From contig CALKGG010000109.1 in assembly GCA_938084885.1 (NCBI GenBank), positions 1 through 64,000 on the forward strand: a stretch of DNA of 64,000 nt, written 5' to 3'. Position 1 is the stretch's first letter, and each line of letters opens with the position of its first letter. The position numbers and the translations under genes were made by a program. This DNA is from an uncultured Acidimicrobiales bacterium (GTDB lineage Bacteria; Actinomycetota; Acidimicrobiia; Acidimicrobiales; SHLQ01). The notes under the pieces are model-generated. The model was given only the letters and a program-made list of their open reading frames with translations, did no database searches and was not told the DNA's origin. Below, one piece after another: positions 51,900 to 61,326 of this stretch.

Positions 51900-53320
51900 T
51901 GGATCGGGGCGAACGCCTCGACGCTCGGGCCCTGCGGGTAGGCGACCAACTCGAGCGCGAGTGCGTCTTGGGTGGCGACCATCTCTTCGACCGGATACAC
52001 GTCGGTCGTGTTGGCAATCCACGCAAAGGTCAGCACCGTGCCGTCCAATGCCACCGCCTGGCCAGTGAGCGCTCCCACTTCGTTCAACCGACCGGTCTTT
52101 GCAAAAACCTGCCCCTGTGCCGGAGTCCCGATGAGCCGCTCAGAAAGCGTTCCACTCTCCCCCGCAACCGCAAGGCCATCGACCAACCCCGAGTCAGCCG
52201 ACGCATCCAACACCTCGACCAGCAGCTGGCAGGTCACCCGATTCTCCGATGCCAGACCGGATCCATCAACCACATCGGTTTCGGCCACCGAAAAGCCCGA
52301 GTCGGCGAGAAGGTTCTCGAGCGCTATCGCTCCACCTTCGCTCGACCCCACTCGCGAAGCAACGAACCCGAGCTCTTTCAGCAGTAGCTCGGCGGCCATA
52401 TTGTCGGAAATGTCGAGCATCTGATTTGCTGCCACGACCGCTGGATCCGAGAGCACCGATGCAATCGTACGACCCGCTGGCGGCGCCTCGGCCTCGCCCG
52501 AAGCCCCTCGAATAATGACCCCACGTGCTTCGAGAAGATCGTCGAACAGTGAGGCGGCGAAGGTTGCGGGCTGGGTGGTCGCAGTGGCGAGCGACGGGGC
52601 CGGATTTTCCGCAAAGTTGACGAAGCCATCGTTGACGGTGAGCGCGGAAAGCGGCCCAGTCTGGTTCTGTGCCACGTTCGTAAAGCGCTCCGGCCACTGT
52701 GGAAGGTAGCGTTCGTCATCGAAGCGTTCTTCGTCACCGACCACGCCACCGTTGATTTCGGTAATGCCCGAAGCAACGACCTGGTCGGCCAGATTCTCGA
52801 TTGCGGTACGAATGTGCGGCTGCTGCTCGTAGCGCACCACATAGGGTTGGGTTGCCAGCAGTGGATCTCCCCCGCCGACGAGGTAGAGGTCACCATCGAG
52901 CACGCCGTCGACGAGCGGAGCGTCGGTGACCACCGAGGTCTCAAAGGTGTGATTGGGCCCAAGAATCTCGTACACGCCGTATGCGGTAAGGACCTTTTGT
53001 GCCGAGGCCGGAACGAGCGGCAAGGTGCCATTGCGAGAAAAGACTTGTTCGCCATCGATGGTCACCACCAGGCAACTCTGTGACGGAAACGTCGTGACCA
53101 GTGCGTTCAACGATGCCGAGAGGTTATCGACGAGCAGGGGTTCACGCAGCCACTCTGGCGTGCGACGAACCGACAGCAACGGTGTGGCGAGCGGCGCGTC
53201 GGTGACCTGATCTGCACTGACATCGGTTGCCTCTGCCAGGTCGGCGTCGGTCTGGACGGCTTGCCACGACGCGACCCCCGCAATCACCAGCAGCACGAAG
53301 GGAAGAATCCAGCGTCGCAT
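51896..53320 (-). CDS. dacB: D-alanyl-D-alanine carboxypeptidase (PBP4/DacB)
   Basis: A 474-aa class C penicillin-binding protein with an N-terminal signal anchor (WILPFVLLVIAGVASW). The three active-site motifs are S106-A-Q-K (PASAQKVLTA), S-D-N (DISDNMAAE) and K-T-G (VFAKTGRLNEV). It cleaves the last D-Ala or cross-links of peptidoglycan outside the membrane. It heads a probable long minus-strand transcript that runs by overlaps and short gaps down to trmI. Confidence 0.9.
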   Translation of the reverse strand: MRRWILPFVLLVIAGVASWQAVQTDADLAEATDVSADQVTDAPLATPLLSVRRTPEWLREPLLVDNLSASLNALVTTFPSQSCLVVTIDGEQVFSRNGTLPLVPASAQKVLTAYGVYEILGPNHTFETSVVTDAPLVDGVLDGDLYLVGGGDPLLATQPYVVRYEQQPHIRTAIENLADQVVASGITEINGGVVGDEERFDDERYLPQWPERFTNVAQNQTGPLSALTVNDGFVNFAENPAPSLATATTQPATFAASLFDDLLEARGVIIRGASGEAEAPPAGRTIASVLSDPAVVAANQMLDISDNMAAELLLKELGFVASRVGSSEGGAIALENLLADSGFSVAETDVVDGSGLASENRVTCQLLVEVLDASADSGLVDGLAVAGESGTLSERLIGTPAQGQVFAKTGRLNEVGALTGQAVALDGTVLTFAWIANTTDVYPVEEMVATQDALALELVAYPQGPSVEAFAPIQ

Positions 53321-53428
53321 TGTTCGTAGCCTAGATGCTCGCGCTGGCCAGCGAGTAGCAGGCCGACCGGTTTCGCGGTCGAGTCGCTAGCCAACTAGCG
53401 TCTCTGATCACACACCGAGGAGTCATCT

Positions 53429-54562
53429 GTGAGAGCTGCTGCGGCACTGAGCCAGCACCCGGTCGCTGCGCTTGCGACCGGCGAGATCGCCGGAGTGATC
53501 CTTGAACGCCTGGCGGACGAGCCAATCGATCTGCTCGTCGTGTTCCTCGACAGTTCCCATACGGGGTCGATCGAGGATATTGCTGGGGCATTACGCCAAC
53601 TGCTTTCACCTCGAGTGATGATTGGCAGCACTGCTTGCGGTGTTATTGGCCAAACCTCCGAAGTCGAAGATGCGCCCGCAATCTCGGTGTGGGCTGCGAC
53701 GGGAATCGACGCAACGCCGATCCGGATTGATGCGGGACAGCTCGAACCCGGTGGTGGCTGGCCAAACGCGAACTCGACAGGCATCGACATGGTTATCCTC
53801 GCCGACCCGTTCACCACGGCAGTCGATGAGGTCCTGACCAGCGCAGCTCACGAGGTGCCCAATCACCGCATACACGGCGGCCTGTCATCGGCGGCGCGAG
53901 GTCCAGGCGGCAATCGCCTGCTACTCGACGGCGCCATCTTCACTGACGGGGCAGTTGGGGTAGCGCTCGGGACTGGTTTGCGACGCAGTGTCGTGTCGCA
54001 GGGATGCCGTCCGCTCGACAACGCCTACACCGTCACGGGCTGCGCTGGAAACGTCATCACCGAGCTCGCCTCCCAACGCCCGCTCGATGTGCTCGAACGG
54101 ATCGCCCGCGAGGCGAGCCCCGAGGACCAACGCCTGCTGGCTGCCGGGATTCACGTTGGCCTAGTCGTCAACGAAGCTCAGGTCGACGATTTTGGACGTG
54201 GCGACTTCCTTATCCGTAACGTCCTTGGCGCAGACCCTGCAACGGGGGCGATCGCAATTGGGGCCGAGGTCGAGGTCGGCACGACCGTCCAATTTCATGT
54301 TCGGGACGCCGAGAGCGCCTCGGACGACTTGGTCGGCCGGTTGGGCAGCCTCGATGGCGGTGACGCAATCGCGACGTTGACCTTTACCTGTAACGGACGA
54401 GGCTTGCATCTCTTTGGTTTTTCAGGCCACGACGCCGAGATCATTCATGCATCGACCGGTGCACAAGCCAGCGCAGGCATGTTCTGCGCTGGCGAGTTCG
54501 GCCCGGTCGGTGCGGCGAACCACATGCACGCATTCACCGCATCGACGATCGTGTTCGGCTAA
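53429..54562 (+). CDS. FIST-domain protein
   Basis: A 377-aa protein containing FIST N (about residues 35-220: LLVVFLDSSHT, IGSTACGVIGQTSEVED, HGGLSSAARGPGGNRLLLDG) and FIST C (about 230-370: FLIRNVLGADPATGAI, FTCNGRGLHLFGFSGHDA). FIST proteins are thought to sense small ligands such as amino acids and are often near or fused to signalling proteins; here none is adjacent. The GTG start has GAGGAG at a good distance. It is divergent from dacB. Confidence 0.85.
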   Translation: MRAAAALSQHPVAALATGEIAGVILERLADEPIDLLVVFLDSSHTGSIEDIAGALRQLLSPRVMIGSTACGVIGQTSEVEDAPAISVWAATGIDATPIRIDAGQLEPGGGWPNANSTGIDMVILADPFTTAVDEVLTSAAHEVPNHRIHGGLSSAARGPGGNRLLLDGAIFTDGAVGVALGTGLRRSVVSQGCRPLDNAYTVTGCAGNVITELASQRPLDVLERIAREASPEDQRLLAAGIHVGLVVNEAQVDDFGRGDFLIRNVLGADPATGAIAIGAEVEVGTTVQFHVRDAESASDDLVGRLGSLDGGDAIATLTFTCNGRGLHLFGFSGHDAEIIHASTGAQASAGMFCAGEFGPVGAANHMHAFTASTIVFG

Positions 54563-54589
54563 GCAGCGATCGTGTTCGCCTCGTGGCGG

Positions 54590-57292
54590 TCAGCCCGTGC
54601 AGGCAATATCGGTAACCGCTCCGCCAACGCGATAGCGAATCTCATGGGTTCCCGCAGTGTTCGCCAGCGTGTAGCTGGTTTGGCCGCCTGGGACTGTGGC
54701 GACCCAACGGTCATTGGTGCGCACCTGGTACTGCGACACGTTCGCGTTCGACCACGTAAGGACATTACCAGCGAGCTGGCAGGTTGCCGCTGCTGGTCCG
54801 TTTCCAGCGGCTGTTCCGCAGCTCGCGTCGGTCCGTGTGCCGTTGACAAACGCTCTGATGTCATAGGTCGCCGACCCGCCAGGAATTGTTTCGGTGAAGG
54901 TCGTCTGCCCGCCTGTCACCGAGGTGACGAAACGGTCATTGCGTCGAACCGAAACCGAGGAGAAACCGCCGTCGGTCCACGAAACCGTCACCTCGTTGCC
55001 TGAGACCGAGGTTGTGCAATTGAGTGACGCCGGATTTGGTCCTGCGCCGGTGACCGTTCCGCAGTCGGCGTCGGTCCGTGCCCCGCCAAGGAACGCTCGA
55101 ATGCTGTACGACGTGTCCCCCGTCGGCGCCGGCTCACGGAAGGTTGTGTTGCCGGCGTCGAGGGTGGTGACCCAACTCCCGTTTCGGAGCACCGAAATGA
55201 ATGACCAACCGCCATCGTTCCAATTCACGACGCTTTCGCCTCCCGACACCGTGGCCGAACAGTTGAGCGTCGGTGCGCCGGTGCCGACGCTGCCGCAGTC
55301 GGCGTCGGTGCGGCTACCGCCACGGAAGGCCCGAATGCTGTAGGCGGTGTCGTTGACTCGAGCTGGTTCGCGAAAGGTCGTGTTCCCAGCGTCGAGTGTG
55401 GTTACCCATCGACCGTCGCGAAGTACCGAGATGAACGACCACCCCAAGTCGTTCCATGAAATCTCGGCCTGCCCGTTGCGAATAACGGCCGAACAGTCGA
55501 GCGACGCCGATCCGGTCGTTACCGATCCACACGCAGCGACGTTGGACACGCCGTTTTGGTTGTACCGGAGCTCGTAGGTGACGGTGGTGCCGAATGGCTG
55601 GGTGGTGTCGGTGAACTGGGTGACCGTTCCGCTCACCGAATCGACAAAGCGACCGTTGGCTGCAATATTCCACTGGTTTACGTTTCCGATATTGCTCCAC
55701 GAGACAACTGGATTGCCTGTGTTGTTGAGCCGGACCGAGCAGCGAGGGTTTCCAGCGTTGGGATTGTCGTCGAGGAACGCCGATCGACCGGTGTTCACGC
55801 CGTTGATTCGTTCGCGGTCCTGGCCAATCAACAACCCGCGATCGATTGCGGTGAGTTCGAGTACGCCCACTTGTGCATTTGAGCCGGGGTCAAAGTTTGG
55901 GTTGCCGTAGCCGGTCGTTGCGTTTAGGGCGCCGAATTGGCCGACCGGAAACACGTACCCAGGCGTCACAAGGTCGTCACGAAACAGGTTGGATCGTTCC
56001 GTTCCGAGCGTCGGGTCGGCGGTGTAGATGTCGTTTGTCGACGTACCTTGCGGGAGTCGAATACCGGGATACGGCGACGGCGCAGACGGGTGTGGCAGGT
56101 AGCGGAAGTGGCCACCAACATAAATGTCGTTGCCGTCGACCTCGACGGAGAACACTGAATCGAATGCCCGTGCCACCCAGTCGGGGCGCACTGGCGTGGT
56201 AGTCAACGGGTAGCGGACGATCGAGTCGCATTGTTGACCGGTGTCGGCGCCTTGATGGACGACCACGAGCCACCCATTTTGCACGTCGAGGTCGCGGATC
56301 TGCGCTCCTCGTCCGCCACATTGCAATGCGTGGTACATCGGCTGGATTGGGTCGTTGGGATCGGGGTGTAATGCCCGAAAGCCGGTGACGTTGTGACCGC
56401 CGCCCGGGTTGAGTGCAATCACGCCGATGCCCGCAGCGTCGAAGGATTGATTTCGAGTCGTGTCGACAAGCTGGGCGCCACGGTGGGTCACGACCAGCAG
56501 GTTTTCTTGTGGGTTCAATTGCACCCGAGAGACACCAAAGGCGTGTTGGAAGTTCCCATTGAACACGTTGGACGGCCGACCGGTCGTGATATCGGCGACT
56601 GCGCCAATGTCCTCTTGGGTCTCGTATCGAAAGCTCGGGTCGAATTGTCCGGTCGTCGCGTCGAACCGGGCAAGCCCGCGAACTTGCTGAATAATCGGTG
56701 GACGTCCGGGAGCCAAGTCGAATGCGTTGATGAAGTTGCCACCCGCATACAGCTGACCGTTGGCCGATAGATCAAGGCTCAAAACCGCGGCATCGACGCC
56801 GGCTTGGGCAAAGTTGCGGTCGACGCGACCGTTGCGGACATCGAGCATGGCGATTCGGTTGCGGGACCGGGTGACGCCATCGCTGCCGTCGTTGACCGTG
56901 GTGAAACGACCGCCGATGTAGAACCGGTTACCGTCGGGCGCTGGCACAATGTCTCTGACGTCGACGGTGCCAGATTGCGAGCCGAGCGTAGGGCGGAATC
57001 CTTCGATGAACTGTCCCGAGTTGATGTCGTACGCAAAGATTCCTCGTTGATTGACGATCGGGCCGCCGCGACTGGTTTGCACCTGGGTGAAGTTGCCGCC
57101 CACCACGACGTTGTTGCCGACCTGTTCGACAGCCCACACTTGACCGTCGAGGACGATTGGCGTGTCACGGCGCGGCGTTTCGGTCACGATTGCCTGCAGA
57201 ATGCTGGGAAAGGCAACGACGACCGCCGCCATGAGGCTGAGCACGATGAGCACACGTGTCTGCACTGTTTGCCCGCGTAGCAAATTTGCCAT
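54590..57292 (-). CDS. large secreted beta-repeat protein with Fn3-like repeats
   Basis: A 900-aa exported protein with a signal/anchor at residues about 13-35. Residues about 40-520 hold repeated blocks of the type VVVGGNFT, FYIGGRFTTVN, LYAGGNF and IYVGGHFRYLP, which fit delta-60/beta-propeller repeats. The C-terminal part (about 525-900) has five or so about 75-residue beta-sandwich repeats, each with SLNCS/T-like start, a W-N-D-x-G strand, WVTTLDAGNTTFREP and a final DADCG, giving one Cys pair per repeat. A surface adhesin or polymer-binding role is likely but unproven. Confidence 0.75.
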   Translation of the reverse strand: MANLLRGQTVQTRVLIVLSLMAAVVVAFPSILQAIVTETPRRDTPIVLDGQVWAVEQVGNNVVVGGNFTQVQTSRGGPIVNQRGIFAYDINSGQFIEGFRPTLGSQSGTVDVRDIVPAPDGNRFYIGGRFTTVNDGSDGVTRSRNRIAMLDVRNGRVDRNFAQAGVDAAVLSLDLSANGQLYAGGNFINAFDLAPGRPPIIQQVRGLARFDATTGQFDPSFRYETQEDIGAVADITTGRPSNVFNGNFQHAFGVSRVQLNPQENLLVVTHRGAQLVDTTRNQSFDAAGIGVIALNPGGGHNVTGFRALHPDPNDPIQPMYHALQCGGRGAQIRDLDVQNGWLVVVHQGADTGQQCDSIVRYPLTTTPVRPDWVARAFDSVFSVEVDGNDIYVGGHFRYLPHPSAPSPYPGIRLPQGTSTNDIYTADPTLGTERSNLFRDDLVTPGYVFPVGQFGALNATTGYGNPNFDPGSNAQVGVLELTAIDRGLLIGQDRERINGVNTGRSAFLDDNPNAGNPRCSVRLNNTGNPVVSWSNIGNVNQWNIAANGRFVDSVSGTVTQFTDTTQPFGTTVTYELRYNQNGVSNVAACGSVTTGSASLDCSAVIRNGQAEISWNDLGWSFISVLRDGRWVTTLDAGNTTFREPARVNDTAYSIRAFRGGSRTDADCGSVGTGAPTLNCSATVSGGESVVNWNDGGWSFISVLRNGSWVTTLDAGNTTFREPAPTGDTSYSIRAFLGGARTDADCGTVTGAGPNPASLNCTTSVSGNEVTVSWTDGGFSSVSVRRNDRFVTSVTGGQTTFTETIPGGSATYDIRAFVNGTRTDASCGTAAGNGPAAATCQLAGNVLTWSNANVSQYQVRTNDRWVATVPGGQTSYTLANTAGTHEIRYRVGGAVTDIACTG

Positions 57293-57658
57293 GTTGAACT
57301 CCTCTTTGTCAGCCCGTGCCGACTGTTCGATCGCACTATTTCGAATGCACTATTTTGCATGCACTTTGCTGGCAAGACATGTTGCTCGCCAATACGTTGG
57401 CCACCAGCCCAAGCTCTCATGGTGAGATCCCGCAAACAACAGAGCCAGGCCCACCAACCTGCAGCCTCGCGCGGCCGAACGGCTAAATCAAGTGCATCGA
57501 CGTGCAGCTTGGCACACGTGGAAGCACGCGGAGATCGAGATTCATCGCGGTTCCGCCACGCCATCGAATGAATACCGCAACGCTCGGCGTGGTTCCACTT
57601 AGAGTGAGAGCTTGGCGACGGCCCACGCGAGGTCGCCGCCCGATTTAGGAGACCCAAC
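57293..57658. other. 366-bp intergenic region
   Basis: No gene is supported here. It carries the start region of the divergent secreted-protein gene and of the transketolase gene, the three 14-bp repeats at 57333-57369, and AGGAG just before the transketolase ATG. No tRNA-like fold was seen. The minus-strand reading frame covering much of it (57184-57759) lacks any protein-like features. Confidence 0.55.
57333..57369 (-). repeat. three 14-bp direct repeats upstream of the secreted-protein gene
   Basis: GCACTATTTCGAAT (57333-57346), GCACTATTTTGCAT (57347-57360) and a partial GCACTTTGC (57361-57369) follow each other without gaps. They lie 40-76 bp before the start of the 900-aa gene on its 5' side. 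Spacing of 14 bp and the T-rich cores suggest protein binding sites, as an iteron-like operator. Confidence 0.55.
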
Positions 57659-59629
57659 ATGACCCAGCTCGATGCGACCATGGACGCCAAAGCAATCGCC
57701 ACAATCCGCGGTATCGCAATGGATGGCCCACACGAAGCACGTTCTGGCCACCAAGGCACAGCAATGTCGCTCGCACCGGTCGCTCACGTCCTGTGGAGCC
57801 GGATCATGAACTTCGATGCAGCGAACCCGAACTGGTTCGATCGAGACCGCTTTGTCCTGTCACCGGGACATGCGTCGATCCTGCAGTATTCACTGCTGCA
57901 CTTGTACGGCTTTGGACTGAGCAATCAGGACTTGCGAGAGTTCCGCCAGTGGGGCTCGGCAACACCAGGTCATCCCGAGGTCGGCCATACCGCAGGTGTT
58001 GAGGTCACCACTGGACCGCTTGGTGCCGGGCTCTCGAACGCCGTCGGCATGGCGATTGCTGAAGAGAGCATGCGAGCCCGGCTCGGTGCAGAGGTGTGCG
58101 ATCATTACACCTACGGCATTTGCTCCGATGGCGACCTGCAAGAAGGCATCAGCCATGAGGCAGCATCACTCGCTGGGCATCTCGGACTCGGTCGCCTCAT
58201 CTTTATCTACGACGACAACAAGATCTCGATCGACGGACCAACGTCGATCAGCTTTAGCGACGACTCCGCCAACCGCTTCCGCTCCTATGGATGGGACGTC
58301 ACCGAGGTCGGCAACATTGGTGAAGACCTCAATGCGCTGGAAGCAGCCATCCTCGCTGCGAAAGACGTGACGGACAAGCCGTCGCTTATCGTCCTACAGA
58401 CCGAGATTGGGGTGCCCGCAACCGAGTCCGCAGGCACCAACCACGTTCACGGCTACGCCATTTTCGACGAGGAAATCGCCGCCACCAAAGCAGTCCTGGG
58501 TCTACCAGCCAATGAGAAGTTCTTTGTTGCCGATGATGTGCTCGCTGCATGTGAAGCCTCGGGCACAAGGGGAGCAGCGTTGCGAGAGGCATGGGACGCG
58601 CGCGTTGCGGGATACGACGGCGACCGCAGCGAACTGGACGCACTCATGGGTTCGACGCCGCTTGCTGGATGGAAAGACGCGCTCCCCACGTGGGAGCCAG
58701 GCGAGAAAGAAGCAACACGCAAAGCCTCGGGCAAAGTCGTGCAGACCATGGCCGAAATGATGCCGTCGTTGATCGGCGGCGGTGCCGATCTGACCGGCAA
58801 CACCGGCACAACGATTGCTGATCTCGGTGTCTTTAGCGCCGACGACCGTGCGGGGCGTCAGCTCTACTTCGGCATTCGCGAGCACGGTATGGGCGGGGCA
58901 ATGGTCGGGATGGCAGCTCACGGCGGCATCTTCCCGGTGGGTGGCACATTCCTTGTCTTCTCGGACTACATGCGTGGCGCTGTCCGCCTCGCTGCACTCT
59001 CGAAATTGCCAATGGTCTTTAGCTGGACCCACGACTCGGTCGGCGTTGGCGAGGATGGCCCAACCCATCAACCAGTCGAACACGTTGCATCGCTACGAGC
59101 AATGCCAGGCCTCGATGTGTGGCGTCCAGCCGACGCAAACGAAACAACCGCAGCGTGGATTGCCGCAGTCGAGGCCGATGGGCCAACCGCAATGGTTCTG
59201 AGCCGACAGGGACTCCCCGTTCTTGCTGGCACTGCCGACCGCGACGCCGTGCACCGAGGCGGCTATGTGCTAGCCGACAGTGACACCGACGCCGAAATCG
59301 TCCTCATCAGTACCGGGTCTGAGGTGCAGCACTGCATGGCAGCAGCCTCGACGCTTCGTAACGAGGGCATTGCGGCCAGAGTGGTATCGCTCCCCTGCTG
59401 GGAAGTGTTCGAACGACAAGACGCTGCGTACCGGTCTGCGGTCATCCCCGCTGACCTCCCCGCGGTCTCCATCGAAGCGGGTTCGACCTTTGGCTGGGCA
59501 CGATATGCCAACACCACGCTGGGCATCGACCGCTTCGGCGCTTCAGCTCCCGGCGATCTGGTGATGGAAAAGCTCGGAATGACCTCCAACGCCGTCGCCG
59601 CTGCGGCCAAAGAGCTTCTGGGCCGCTAG
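57659..59629 (+). CDS. tkt: transketolase
   Basis: A 656-aa full-length enzyme with AGGAG ahead of ATG 57659. The thiamine diphosphate site is seen in SDGDLQEGISHEAASLAGHL and DDNKISIDG; phosphate/substrate binding in GHQGTAMSLAP, SPGHASILQYSLLH, LFGIREHGMGG-like YFGIREHGMGGAM, and SWTHDSVGVGEDGPTHQPVE. It moves two-carbon units between sugar phosphates in the pentose phosphate pathway. It is followed by transaldolase, the common actinobacterial order, and could also receive fructose 6-phosphate from the polyol module. Confidence 0.95.
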   Translation: MTQLDATMDAKAIATIRGIAMDGPHEARSGHQGTAMSLAPVAHVLWSRIMNFDAANPNWFDRDRFVLSPGHASILQYSLLHLYGFGLSNQDLREFRQWGSATPGHPEVGHTAGVEVTTGPLGAGLSNAVGMAIAEESMRARLGAEVCDHYTYGICSDGDLQEGISHEAASLAGHLGLGRLIFIYDDNKISIDGPTSISFSDDSANRFRSYGWDVTEVGNIGEDLNALEAAILAAKDVTDKPSLIVLQTEIGVPATESAGTNHVHGYAIFDEEIAATKAVLGLPANEKFFVADDVLAACEASGTRGAALREAWDARVAGYDGDRSELDALMGSTPLAGWKDALPTWEPGEKEATRKASGKVVQTMAEMMPSLIGGGADLTGNTGTTIADLGVFSADDRAGRQLYFGIREHGMGGAMVGMAAHGGIFPVGGTFLVFSDYMRGAVRLAALSKLPMVFSWTHDSVGVGEDGPTHQPVEHVASLRAMPGLDVWRPADANETTAAWIAAVEADGPTAMVLSRQGLPVLAGTADRDAVHRGGYVLADSDTDAEIVLISTGSEVQHCMAAASTLRNEGIAARVVSLPCWEVFERQDAAYRSAVIPADLPAVSIEAGSTFGWARYANTTLGIDRFGASAPGDLVMEKLGMTSNAVAAAAKELLGR

Positions 59630-59687
59630 ACCACGCCCCGTCGCACGACATTGAAATACTCACCCATTCGCAGAACATAGGAAAATC

Positions 59688-60782
59688 ATGACGGAAACAC
59701 ACCTTCACACACTGTTCGCCGAACAGAACCAGAGCCCGTGGCTCGATAATCTCCGCCGCAACTGGATTCACAACGGTGAACTCCAAGCGTGGCTCGACAA
59801 GGGTGTCCTCGGGATTACCTCGAATCCGAGCATCTTCCAGAAGGCCATTGAAGGGTCGGACGACTACACCGAGCAGTTCCGCGAGCTGCTTGCCGCAGGC
59901 AAGAGCATCGAAGAGGCCTATTGGGGGCTCGTCATCACCGACATTGAAGATGCGTTGGCCCTCACTCGCCCCATCTACGACAGCACGAACCGCCTCGACG
60001 GCTATGTGTCGGTCGAGGTCGATCCGGGCCTCGCCCGCGACCAGGACGGTACCGAAGCTGCTGCTCGCAGTCTGTGGGACACCATTGATGAGCCCAACGT
60101 GTACATCAAGATTCCAGCAACCGTTGCGGGCGTTCCGGCGATCGAAAATATGATCGCGGAGAAGCGCAGCGTCAATGTGACCCTGCTGTTCTCGGTCGAG
60201 CGCTACCGTGCGGTCATGGAGGCCTACATTGCTGGTCTCGAGCGGGCCGAGGGCGACCTGTCTGCGATCTCGAGCGTGGCGTCGTTTTTCATCAGCCGGG
60301 TCGATGTCGAAGTCGATTCGCGACTCGACGCAATCGGCACACCGGAAGCGCTTGCGCTCAAGGGCAAGGCTGCGGTTGCGAACGGCAAGCTCGCGTACGC
60401 TGCGTTCGTAGAGACCTTCAGAGGGCCGCGTTGGGATGCACTTGTCGAGCGAGGAGCCCAGGTCCAACGCCCATTGTGGGCATCGACATCTACCAAGAGC
60501 GACGACTATCCCGACACGCTCTATGTCGATGCGCTCATCGGCCCAAACACGGTGAACACGATTCCCGATTCGACGCTTGCAAACTTCCTCGATCACGGGA
60601 CGGTGGCACGGACTCTCGATGACGATCTCGATGGGGCCAAGAGCATTCTCGCCGACATCGCCGCACTCGGCATCGACCTCGATGACGTTGCAGCGCAGCT
60701 CGAGGACGAGGGTGTGGCCTCGTTCGAGAAGGCGTTCGACAGCCTCATTGCCTCACTTACGGCCAAGGCAGAAACGCTGTAG
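59688..60782 (+). CDS. tal: transaldolase
   Basis: A 364-aa actinobacterial-type transaldolase. The N-terminal phosphate-binding region is QSPWLDNLRRNWI and GVLGITSNPSIFQKAI; the Schiff-base Lys is in PNVYIKIPATVAG; later conserved parts are SVNVTLLFSVERY and LWASTSTKSDDY. It transfers the three-carbon dihydroxyacetone unit in the pentose phosphate pathway. It is 58 bp after tkt and probably co-transcribed. Confidence 0.95.
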   Translation: MTETHLHTLFAEQNQSPWLDNLRRNWIHNGELQAWLDKGVLGITSNPSIFQKAIEGSDDYTEQFRELLAAGKSIEEAYWGLVITDIEDALALTRPIYDSTNRLDGYVSVEVDPGLARDQDGTEAAARSLWDTIDEPNVYIKIPATVAGVPAIENMIAEKRSVNVTLLFSVERYRAVMEAYIAGLERAEGDLSAISSVASFFISRVDVEVDSRLDAIGTPEALALKGKAAVANGKLAYAAFVETFRGPRWDALVERGAQVQRPLWASTSTKSDDYPDTLYVDALIGPNTVNTIPDSTLANFLDHGTVARTLDDDLDGAKSILADIAALGIDLDDVAAQLEDEGVASFEKAFDSLIASLTAKAETL

Positions 60783-60816
60783 CGCCAAATCACGCACATC
60801 CTTTGGCCGATCCGAC

Positions 60817-60843
60817 GGGTAGGTTGCATATTGCAACTAACCC
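60817..60843. promoter_or_regulatory. 27-bp palindromic operator candidate ahead of the HxlR gene
   Basis: GTTGCA-TAT-TGCAAC (60823-60837) is a perfect inverted repeat, flanked by GGGT (60817) and ACCC (60840-60843) that extend the symmetry to 10 of 12 positions per arm. It lies 15 bp before the ATG of the HxlR regulator gene, where autoregulation sites of this family are found. HxlR binding is inferred. Confidence 0.6.
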
Positions 60844-60858
60844 GCGTACCGTTGCCGA

Positions 60859-61326
60859 ATGGGCACATCGAAAGACGATCAATCACCAGTGTCGTGCTCG
60901 AGCAACGCCGAGCTCGACTCCATCACCGCCGCGCTCGACATCATTGGCGACCGCTGGTCACTTCTTGTCCTGCGTGGCGTCTTTCGTGGCCTTCACCGGT
61001 TCAGCGAATTGCGCGATGACCTCGGTATAGCCACGAACCTTCTCACCACCCGACTCAAGGCACTCGTCGACAACGACATTTTGGAGAAGGTGCAGTACAA
61101 CGAACGACCGGCTCGATTCGAGTATCACCTCACCGAGTCCGGACTCGGCCTGTCCCCGGTCTTGGTGTCGCTCATGCAGTGGGGCGACCGCTATCGCAAC
61201 CACGGCCACGAACCCGTCGTGTTACTCCACAGCACCTGCGGTCAGATAATCCACAACATCACCCAATGCCCGCAATGCCTTATCGAAGTGGACCCGACGG
61301 AGATTAAGCGAAGGGTGCACTCGTGA
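60859..61326 (+). CDS. HxlR-family transcriptional regulator
   Basis: A 155-aa winged-helix regulator. The HxlR core is at residues about 20-112: LDIIGDRWSLLVLRGVFRG, RFSELRDDLGIATNLLTTRL, then RFEYHLTESGLGL and LMQWGDRY. The C-terminal extension has C127, C137 and C140 (STCGQ...QCPQC), which may bind metal or sense redox; some HxlR subgroups share this feature. Its stop overlaps the fbiC start (GTGA), so it is very likely co-expressed with F420 biosynthesis. Confidence 0.88.
   Translation: MGTSKDDQSPVSCSSNAELDSITAALDIIGDRWSLLVLRGVFRGLHRFSELRDDLGIATNLLTTRLKALVDNDILEKVQYNERPARFEYHLTESGLGLSPVLVSLMQWGDRYRNHGHEPVVLLHSTCGQIIHNITQCPQCLIEVDPTEIKRRVHS

Noticed and set aside
59442-60596. 384-aa open frame on the minus strand
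   Set aside because: It is the shadow of transketolase and transaldolase.
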